In this document: piece after piece, positions 1 to 4,499 of the stretch
Position numbering within the stretch: the stretch's first letter is position 1
How the letters are laid out: the number at the start of each line of letters is the position of its first letter
From: an uncultured Phenylobacterium sp.
Lineage (GTDB): Bacteria > Pseudomonadota > Alphaproteobacteria > Caulobacterales > Caulobacteraceae
Assembly (NCBI GenBank): GCA_945952355.1
Contig: CAMFIW010000146.1
Coordinates: 1-6,984 of the forward strand
Direction of reading: 5' to 3'
Length of the DNA stretch: 6,984 nucleotides
Program-made: the position numbers and the translations under genes
Notes under the pieces: model-generated
Seen by the model: only the letters and a program-made list of their open reading frames with translations
Databases searched by the model: none
What the model was told of the DNA's origin: nothing

Positions 1-1
1 C

Positions 2-43
2 GATCACGGCCACTACACGCTGAGGCCGCGGGTCAGCCACTGA
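2..43 (+). CDS. C-terminal tail of an unseen upstream gene (partial, tentative)
   Basis: A 13-codon open stretch runs in from the left edge and ends at TGA 41-43, reading DHGHYTLRPRVSH. Twelve of its 13 codons end in G or C, as in the real genes of this window, whereas the frame starting at base 1 has only about half. That codon bias is the only evidence that this frame is coding. No family can be recognised from 13 residues. If real, the gene lies on the same strand as phhA and ends about 103 bases before its start. Confidence 0.35.
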   Translation, partial: DHGHYTLRPRVSH

Positions 44-59
44 TCCGCCGGCCGCGCGG

Positions 60-78
60 CCTGCGACGCAAGGTTTTT
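60..78 (+). terminator. Weak candidate intrinsic terminator
   Basis: CCTGC (60-64) can pair with GCA-A-GG (68-73) with one bulged A and a GAC loop, and five T residues (74-78) follow at once. It lies about 17 bases after the putative upstream stop codon, the right place to end that gene. Just before it is a 12-bp perfect palindrome, GGCCGCGCGGCC (50-61), which could fold as a competing or additional stem. The stem is short, so this is only a candidate. Confidence 0.28.
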
Positions 79-88
79 CCGGCAAGCC

Positions 89-124
89 CGCGAAATCGGG
101 GGCAAATCGAACGGAAGTTTCGCG
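89..124 (+). promoter_or_regulatory. Inverted repeat upstream of phhA, possible operator or leader stem
   Basis: CGCGAAA (89-95) and TTTCGCG (118-124) form a perfect 7-bp inverted repeat with 22 bases between the arms, ending 22 bases before the phhA ATG. A second small inverted pair, TTCCG (77-81) and CGGAA (112-116), overlaps it. The element could be a protein-binding site or an RNA stem in the phhA leader. In other bacteria phhA is controlled by activators such as PhhR or by Lrp-type regulators, but I cannot match this repeat to any known site. No convincing -35/-10 pair is visible in 44-146. Confidence 0.3.
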
Positions 125-146
125 CGGACTGGGCCATCCTGAGGCC

Positions 147-1016
147 ATGAGCGCCGATGGCTTCAATTCTGGACCCCCGCCCGGCGCCCGCGCGGACTGG
201 ACGATAGACCAGGCGTGGTCGAGCTATTCCCCCGCCGAACACCAGGTCTGGATGACGCTCTATGAGCGCCAGGCCAAGCTTCTGCCCGGCCGCGCCTGCG
301 ACGCCTTCCTGAGGGGGCTCGATGCGCTGGACCTGCATCGGGGCGGCATTCCCGACTTCGCGCGCATCAACGAGGAGTTGTTCCGGCTGACCGGCTGGCG
401 CGTGGTCGCCGTGCCGGGGCTGGTTCCCGACGCCGTGTTCTTCGACCACCTGGCCAATCGACGGTTTCCGGCCGGCCGGTTCATCCGCAAGCCCGACGAG
501 CTCGACTACCTGGAAGAGCCCGACGTGTTTCACGACGTTTTCGGCCATGTGCCGATGCTGACCGACCCGACGTTCGGCGACTACATGGCCGCCTACGGGC
601 GCGGCGGCCTGCGCGCCCTGGGCCGCGGACAGTTGCACAACCTGGCGCGGCTTTATTGGTACACGGTGGAGTTCGGCCTGCTGGATACGGCCGAGGGCCT
701 AAGGATCTACGGTGCGGGCATCGTCTCGAGCCGCGCGGAATCGATCTTCGCCCTGGACGACCCCTCGCCCAACCGGATCGGATTCGACCTGGAGCGGGTG
801 ATGCGCACGCCCTACCGGATCGACGACTTCCAGCAGGCCTATTTCGTGATCCCGTCGCTGCAGGCGCTGCTGGATGCGACCCTGCAGGACTTCGGCGCGC
901 TCTACGACCGACTGGAGAACCTGTCCGACATCGGCATCGAGGTGATCGAACCGACGGACGAGGTGTTCACGCAAGGGACCCAGGCCTATGCCAAGGCCGG
1001 CGGTCGCGCGGCGTAA
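147..1016 (+). CDS. phhA: Phenylalanine 4-monooxygenase (phenylalanine hydroxylase)
   Basis: A cytoplasmic non-haem iron enzyme that converts L-phenylalanine to L-tyrosine with O2 and a tetrahydropterin cofactor, the entry step to the tyrosine/homogentisate catabolic route. The 289-residue product has the length of single-domain bacterial enzymes, without the regulatory ACT domain of animal homologues. The iron-binding motif HDVFGH gives ligands His129 and His134 within EEPDVFHDVFGHVP, and WYTVEFGL supplies Glu175, completing the 2-His-1-carboxylate triad. The start is the only ATG in this frame after the in-frame stop at 21-23. GAGG (141-144) is only 2 bases from it, too close for a normal ribosome site, so translation may be leaderless or depend weakly on Shine-Dalgarno pairing. 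Pterin carbinolamine dehydratase (phhB), the usual recycling partner, is not in this window. Family assignment is very secure. Confidence 0.96.
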   Translation: MSADGFNSGPPPGARADWTIDQAWSSYSPAEHQVWMTLYERQAKLLPGRACDAFLRGLDALDLHRGGIPDFARINEELFRLTGWRVVAVPGLVPDAVFFDHLANRRFPAGRFIRKPDELDYLEEPDVFHDVFGHVPMLTDPTFGDYMAAYGRGGLRALGRGQLHNLARLYWYTVEFGLLDTAEGLRIYGAGIVSSRAESIFALDDPSPNRIGFDLERVMRTPYRIDDFQQAYFVIPSLQALLDATLQDFGALYDRLENLSDIGIEVIEPTDEVFTQGTQAYAKAGGRAA

Positions 1017-1036
1017 GATTCTTCTAACTGACAGCT

Positions 1037-1076
1037 TCCCCCGATTGCGCCTTAATGGCGTGGGGATTTGGGGGAG
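1037..1076 (+). promoter_or_regulatory. Ribosome site inside a potential hairpin, leader of the membrane protein gene
   Basis: GGGGGAG (1070-1076) is a strong Shine-Dalgarno sequence 5 bases before ATG 1082, and it decides that start over the in-frame ATG at 1055, which has no ribosome site. The same bases can pair: TCCCCC (1037-1042) is perfectly complementary to GGGGGA (1070-1075). Inside this, GCGCC (1047-1051) pairs with GGCGT (1057-1061, one G-U) around a TTAAT loop. If the outer stem forms in the mRNA, the ribosome site is hidden. There is no T-run after the stem, so it does not look like a terminator of phhA. Confidence 0.45.
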
Positions 1077-1081
1077 ACGAA

Positions 1082-1870
1082 ATGGTTGCTGTCACCGACA
1101 AGCTGCCGACGGCCACCGGTCGCGACGAAGACTTCTTCCTTCGCAGCGCCATCGTCATGGCGGTTCTGATCGCGGTGGGCTTCACGCTTCAGCTGGCCCT
1201 GGGACGATCGAGTTTCGACTCGCCGCCTCTGGTCCACGCCCACGCCATCGTGTTCATGGGCTGGGTGGCGATCTATGTGCTGCAGAACCTCTTCGCGGCG
1301 ACCGGCAATGCGACGCTGCACCGGCGGCTCGGCTGGCTGGCGGTCGGATGGATCGCGGCCATGCTGGTCCTGGGCTGCCTGGTAACCGCGGCCATGGTGC
1401 GGCGAGGCGGCACGCCCTTCTTCTTCCGACCGCTGCAGTTCCTGGTGTTCGATCCGGCCAGCCTGATCACCTTCGCCGGCCTGACCGGGGCGGGGATCGC
1501 GCTGCGCCGGCGCACCGAGTGGCATCGGCGGCTGCATTTCTGCGCCATGTCGCTTTTGCTGGGCCCGGCTTTCGGCCGCCTGCTTCCAATGCCGATGCTG
1601 ATCCCCTGGGCGTGGGAGGCGACGCTTGCGGCCTCGGCGGCGTTCCCGCTCGTGGGGATCTGGCGCGACACCCGACGCGATGGCCGGGCGCACCCGGCCT
1701 GGGGCTGGGGGCTGGCGGCCATGGCCGGATGCCTGATCGTGACCGAAGCGATCACCTACAGCCCGGTCGGGTCGGCCATCTATCGCGCCGTCAACCAGGG
1801 CTCGCCCGGCGCGTCCATCCCGCCCCTCGCCTTCCCGACGCCCCCCGGTGCGAAGCCGGCCGCGACCTGA
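1082..1870 (+). CDS. Uncharacterised multipass membrane protein with conserved-looking histidines
   Basis: The 262-residue product is an inner-membrane protein with about seven hydrophobic segments, at roughly residues 20-40, 51-72, 84-106, 118-140, 150-170, 177-194 and 208-226. It has no soluble domain apart from a short N-terminal and a proline/alanine-rich C-terminal tail. Histidines sit at or near segment ends: VHAHA (His52, His54), LHRRLGW (His80) and EWHRRLHF (His148, His152). The pattern recalls conserved hypothetical membrane proteins of proteobacteria, including DUF2306-like proteins, and would be compatible with haem or metal binding, but that is inference. The start at 1082 is chosen for its strong ribosome site; a start at 1055 would add nine residues. 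The gene lies 65 bases after phhA and is directly followed by the kinase gene, so co-transcription is likely with the kinase and possible with phhA. Substrate and role are unknown. Confidence 0.85.
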   Translation: MVAVTDKLPTATGRDEDFFLRSAIVMAVLIAVGFTLQLALGRSSFDSPPLVHAHAIVFMGWVAIYVLQNLFAATGNATLHRRLGWLAVGWIAAMLVLGCLVTAAMVRRGGTPFFFRPLQFLVFDPASLITFAGLTGAGIALRRRTEWHRRLHFCAMSLLLGPAFGRLLPMPMLIPWAWEATLAASAAFPLVGIWRDTRRDGRAHPAWGWGLAAMAGCLIVTEAITYSPVGSAIYRAVNQGSPGASIPPLAFPTPPGAKPAAT

Positions 1871-1871
1871 C

Positions 1872-2762
1872 TTGACGGACCGACTGCACGCGGACGAGCC
1901 CGCGACCAGCGCCGAGCTGGTGGGCGAGCTGCTGAGCCGGCAATTCCCGCACTGGGCGGGGCTCACCGTGGCCGCGGCGGCCTCCGGCGGCACAGACCAC
2001 GCGATCTACCGGCTGGGCGAGGACCTGGCGGTGCGCCTTCCCCGGCGCGCGTCGGCGGTCGCGCAGCTCGACAAGGAACGGACCTGGCTGCCGCGGCTCG
2101 CGCCGCACCTGCCGGTCGCCATCTCGCAGCCGCGCGCGGTCGGCGAGCCCATGCTGGGCTACCCCTGGCGATGGTCGGTATGCGACTGGATCGCCGGACG
2201 AAACCCCACCGGCGACGAAGGCCCGGCCCTGGCCGAGGATCTGGCGGACTTCGTGGGGGCCCTGCGGCCCCTCGACGCCATGGCGGGGCCGGCGCCGGGG
2301 CGGCACAACTTCGGGCGCGGCGCGCCGCTGGCCACTCGCGACGCGGCGACGCGGGAGGCGCTTCGCGCCTGCGGGGACCTGATCGACGCGCCGGCGGCGG
2401 CGGCGGCCTGGTCCGAGGCCCTGGCGGCGCCCGCCTGGGACGGTCCGCCGGCCTGGCTTCATGGCGATCTCTGCCCCGGCAACCTCGTCGTCGAGGGCGG
2501 GCGACTGGCCGCCGTGATCGACTTCGGCGGCCTGGCGGTCGGCGATCCGGCCTGCGACCTGATGGTCGCCTGGAACCTGCTGAGGTCGCAGGACCGCGCC
2601 CGGTTCGAGGCGAGGCTGGGCGCCGACCCGGCCAGCTGGGCGCGAGGTCGCGGCTGGGCGCTGTCCGTGGCGCTGATACAGCTGCCCTACTATCGCGAGA
2701 CCTATCCGAGCCTCGCAGCCAATGCGCGGGCGACGATCGCCGCGGTGTTGGGCGACAGCTAG
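1872..2762 (+). CDS. Aminoglycoside phosphotransferase (APH/choline kinase-fold) family protein
   Basis: A 296-residue cytoplasmic small-molecule kinase of the APH fold. The N-lobe has ASGGTDHAIYRLG (about residues 37-49) as the nucleotide loop region, then AVRLPR (53-58). The C-lobe has the Brenner motif HGDLCPGN, with His197, catalytic Asp199 and Asn204, and IDFGG with metal-binding Asp217. Where many kinases have the ATP-binding lysine, an arginine occurs in VRLPR, a form I recall as common in this subfamily. Poly-alanine near residues 174-179 is encoded by a GGC/GCG run. The start is ambiguous: TTG 1872 gives MTDRLHADE, which resembles remembered homologue N-termini and leaves 1 base after the previous stop, while GTG 1848 adds eight residues and overlaps that gene by 23 bases. 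Neither has a good ribosome site, suggesting translational coupling. The substrate is unknown, and an antibiotic-resistance role should not be assumed. Confidence 0.88.
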   Translation: MTDRLHADEPATSAELVGELLSRQFPHWAGLTVAAAASGGTDHAIYRLGEDLAVRLPRRASAVAQLDKERTWLPRLAPHLPVAISQPRAVGEPMLGYPWRWSVCDWIAGRNPTGDEGPALAEDLADFVGALRPLDAMAGPAPGRHNFGRGAPLATRDAATREALRACGDLIDAPAAAAAWSEALAAPAWDGPPAWLHGDLCPGNLVVEGGRLAAVIDFGGLAVGDPACDLMVAWNLLRSQDRARFEARLGADPASWARGRGWALSVALIQLPYYRETYPSLAANARATIAAVLGDS

Positions 2763-3169
2763 GCGGCGGCCGCCCGCTTCATCGCCTTCAGGTTCCCACC
2801 CAGGAACTTGAGGAAGTTCTCGGTGGCCGGGGTGATCTCGGTCCCCTCCGCCGGGTCGAACTCGACGGTGAGTTCGATCATCGCGCCGCCGTCGCCCAGT
2901 GCGCGCACGGCCACGGTGGAGCGGTATTGCTTCATGTCTGGGCGGTCGAGGGAATAGGTGTAGTGGTGCGGCCCCTGGTCGACCATCAGTTCCTTGATCA
3001 CCCGCCCGCCGGGCATGGTGAGGGTGCGGACCTTGCCCTGCGGCGTGTCCTCGACAGCCTCGGCCTCGACGGCCGGGGCCCATTTGCGAATTCCGCCGAA
3101 GTCGCCGATGACCGCCCAGACGGAGTCGGCGGATTGGGGCACGGCGTCGCCCAGGCTGATCTTGCGCAT
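2759..3169 (-). CDS. SRPBCC (START-like, polyketide cyclase/dehydrase type) family protein
   Basis: A 136-residue cytoplasmic protein forming a single helix-grip domain, a fold that encloses a hydrophobic pocket for a small ligand. Seen in the sequence are an N-terminal strand, then VWAVIGDFGGIRKWAP (residues 18-32), the typical first-helix signature of the family, then alternating strands (RTLTMPGG, HYTYSLD, YRSTVAVRAL, MIELTVEFDP) and a long C-terminal helix from about residue 112. The length is typical. The start is set by AAGGAG 9 bases upstream of the ATG; the open frame continues to 3415, but that extension only overlaps the oxygenase gene out of frame. It lies 19 bases after the PhyH-family gene and is probably co-transcribed with it. 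Its stop codon shares CTAG 2759-2762 with the kinase gene on the other strand. Ligand and function are unknown; it could be a binding protein, a cyclase-like enzyme or a chaperone for a product of the oxygenase. Confidence 0.9.
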   Translation of the reverse strand: MRKISLGDAVPQSADSVWAVIGDFGGIRKWAPAVEAEAVEDTPQGKVRTLTMPGGRVIKELMVDQGPHHYTYSLDRPDMKQYRSTVAVRALGDGGAMIELTVEFDPAEGTEITPATENFLKFLGGNLKAMKRAAAA

Positions 3170-3178
3170 GTCGGAGGT

Positions 3179-3184
3179 CTCCTT
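3179..3184 (-). promoter_or_regulatory. Shine-Dalgarno site of the SRPBCC gene
   Basis: On the minus strand AAGGAG lies 9 bases before the ATG at 3169, within the 19-base gap after the oxygenase stop codon. It identifies the SRPBCC start and indicates independent ribosome entry within a shared transcript. Confidence 0.75.
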
Positions 3185-3188
3185 GGAT

Positions 3189-4034
3189 TCAGCCGTCGTA
3201 GAAGAACGGCGGGTGCAGGCCGATGACGCGCCGTTCGCGGTCGCCGCCGGCGCGGGCGATGGCTTCTTGCGACAGGTGGTTGGCCTGGCTGGTCGGCAGC
3301 AGGCGCTGGGCGATGTCGCGACGCCCGTAGTGCACCTGAAGGAAGAAGCGGCCGTGGTCGCCCTCGAGGGTCGGCATCCGCCGGTGCCAGACGTCGGAGA
3401 CGAAGAGGCCCGCATCGCCGGCCCGGGTGATCAGCGGCTGGACCTTTCGGCCCTCGTAGTCGAGGTCGTCGTCGAAGGTGCGATCGGCGGGCGGAGCGCG
3501 GCCCGACAGGTGGCTGCCCGGCAGGACCCCGGTAGGCCCGTCCTCGATCGCGCAGTCCTGCAGGTAGATGTGCACGCCAATGGCGAAGACCGGGTGCGGA
3601 ATATCGGCCGGCCAGCGTACGCCCTCCGGCAGCGGCACGTGCGGGCCGGCGTCGATGTGCCAATTCTGGCCGCCGTGGGAGCCCGGATGGCCGGCGGGAT
3701 TGCGCCAGGCGGTGTTGGCGATGACGTGGCAGTCCTCGCCCAGCAGCGGTTCGATGACCTCCAGAAGTCCCGGATGGGCCACGGCGCGCTGGGCCGCCGC
3801 GCTGCGGTTCAGCATGGCGTAGCGGAACATGGCGGCGTCCTCCGGCGCGCGGGGGCCGCGCTCGTCAGGCGGATCGCGCGCGAAAACGGCCGCGATCTCC
3901 TCGCGCAGGGCGGCGACCTCCTCTGTGCTGAAGACGCCGCGGACCACGGCGTAGCCTTCGCGCTCGAGCTGCTCGGTCTCTGGCCGGGCGAGCTCGCTGC
4001 GATACTGGAGATAGGCGCGACCGCGTCGGATCAT
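3189..4034 (-). CDS. Phytanoyl-CoA dioxygenase (PhyH) family Fe(II)/2-oxoglutarate oxygenase
   Basis: A 281-residue cytoplasmic enzyme expected to hydroxylate a small organic substrate using Fe(II), O2 and 2-oxoglutarate. The double-stranded beta-helix core carries the metal motif HID (His126, Asp128) in QNWHIDAGPHVP and the distal His217 in DVWHRRMP. TGVLPGSH (168-175) is the family's usual turn, and Arg229 in HGRFFLQVHY is a good candidate for the 2-oxoglutarate carboxylate. The N-terminal part, REGYAVVRGVFSTEEVAALREEI (split around residues 25-47), matches the usual opening of the family. All metal ligands are present, so it should be active. AGGGAA (4042-4047 on the minus strand) lies 7 bases before the ATG and supports the start. 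It precedes the SRPBCC gene by 19 bases, probably as a two-gene unit. The substrate cannot be inferred; ectoine-type or fatty-acyl substrates are family precedents only. Confidence 0.92.
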   Translation of the reverse strand: MIRRGRAYLQYRSELARPETEQLEREGYAVVRGVFSTEEVAALREEIAAVFARDPPDERGPRAPEDAAMFRYAMLNRSAAAQRAVAHPGLLEVIEPLLGEDCHVIANTAWRNPAGHPGSHGGQNWHIDAGPHVPLPEGVRWPADIPHPVFAIGVHIYLQDCAIEDGPTGVLPGSHLSGRAPPADRTFDDDLDYEGRKVQPLITRAGDAGLFVSDVWHRRMPTLEGDHGRFFLQVHYGRRDIAQRLLPTSQANHLSQEAIARAGGDRERRVIGLHPPFFYDG

Positions 4035-4049
4035 GGCAGTGTTCCCTAC

Positions 4050-4070
4050 GCGCCCGTCTCGAGCGGGCGT
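4050..4070 (-). promoter_or_regulatory. Hairpin between the lipoprotein gene and the PhyH-family gene
   Basis: CGCCCG (4051-4056) and CGGGCG (4064-4069) form a perfect 6-bp stem around a 7-base loop, with a possible G-U extension at 4050/4070. It sits in the 77-base gap 4035-4111, just upstream of the PhyH ribosome site. No T-run follows on the minus strand, so it is not a classical intrinsic terminator. It could be an attenuating or RNA-stabilising stem, or chance in GC-rich DNA. I see no clear promoter in the gap. Confidence 0.3.
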
Positions 4071-4111
4071 CGCGGGGGCAGAGTGCGACGCCCGGGCCCA
4101 GGCCGCAAGGC

Positions 4112-4486
4112 TCAGCCGCCCGCGCCCTGGCGGTCCCGCAGGGTCTTGAACGCCTCGTCGATCTTGGCGCGCTGGGCCGGGGTGAAGACGCGATAGCGTT
4201 GGGATCGGCCGTCGGCGGCGGCGGAGATCTCCTGGTCATCGACATAGATGATGCGACCCTGGAAGGCGCCGAACATCGGGGTCCGATTGGCGAGGTGCGC
4301 GCCTTCCAGCTGGACCGCGCAGTTCTCGAGGTTCTCGACGTTGTAGGCGAAGGGTTTGAAGTCGGCCTTGCCGTTCGCGGCCTCGGCGAGGCGCCAGCAG
4401 ACCCCGGGATTGCCGGGAGCCTTCAATGGCGGAGGCTGGCAGGCCCCCAGCGCCAACAGGCCGGCAAGCGCGATGGCGCGACGCAT
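4112..4486 (-). CDS. Small predicted lipoprotein of unknown function, downstream of tamB
   Basis: A 124-residue protein with an N-terminal lipoprotein signal: MRR, a hydrophobic stretch (ALAGLLAL), then the lipobox LGAC with the modified cysteine at residue 16. Residue +2 is Gln, so the Lol sorting rule known from enterobacteria would predict outer-membrane delivery. The mature part has two further cysteines (Cys30, Cys56) that could form a disulphide in the periplasm, a strand-rich middle (GRIIYVDDQEI, SQRYRVF) and a charged C-terminal helix from FTPAQRAKIDEAFKTLRDR. I recognise no named domain. The start at 4486 has a strong GAGGAG ribosome site and begins exactly at the signal peptide; the longer open frame upstream only overlaps tamB. 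The gene begins 10 bases after the tamB stop, with the stop codon inside the ribosome site region, so it is probably co-expressed with tamB. A role in the translocation and assembly module is inference from position only. Confidence 0.85.
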   Translation of the reverse strand: MRRAIALAGLLALGACQPPPLKAPGNPGVCWRLAEAANGKADFKPFAYNVENLENCAVQLEGAHLANRTPMFGAFQGRIIYVDDQEISAAADGRSQRYRVFTPAQRAKIDEAFKTLRDRQGAGG

Positions 4487-4492
4487 GGGCGG

Positions 4493-4499
4493 CTCCTCA
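4493..4499 (-). promoter_or_regulatory. Fused tamB stop codon and lipoprotein ribosome site
   Basis: On the minus strand TGAGGAG contains the tamB stop TGA (4499-4497) and the Shine-Dalgarno sequence GAGGAG of the next gene, 6 bases before its ATG. Terminating tamB ribosomes would be positioned to reinitiate, so the two genes are likely translationally coupled. Confidence 0.7.

Noticed and set aside
1052..1993. Minus-strand open frame (313 codons) opposite the membrane protein gene
   Set aside because: It is highly charged, compositionally odd, has no plausible start context, and covers a clear multipass membrane protein on the other strand.
2380..2410. GGC/GCG repeat run in the kinase gene, considered as a microsatellite
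   Set aside because: It encodes a short alanine run in a region of the protein that tolerates it, and such runs are expected in GC-rich genes; no frame disruption is seen.
1872..2762. Reading the APH-family gene as an antibiotic-resistance determinant
   Set aside because: The fold and catalytic motifs are shared by many housekeeping small-molecule kinases, and there is no mobile-element context or recognised resistance subtype.
1791..3083. Long minus-strand open frame (430 codons) opposite the kinase and overlapping the SRPBCC gene
   Set aside because: The translation is arginine/glycine/proline-rich low-complexity sequence typical of an out-of-frame reading, and it conflicts with two well-supported genes.
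3170..3415. Upstream extension of the SRPBCC frame by 82 codons
   Set aside because: The extension overlaps the PhyH-family coding sequence out of frame and is Ser/Thr/Arg/Cys-rich without structure, while a good ribosome site precedes the ATG at 3169.
2994..4196. Plus-strand open frame (400 codons) opposite the SRPBCC and PhyH genes
   Set aside because: It is antisense to an intact oxygenase with all its catalytic residues, shows no family resemblance, and ends inside the lipoprotein gene on the other strand.
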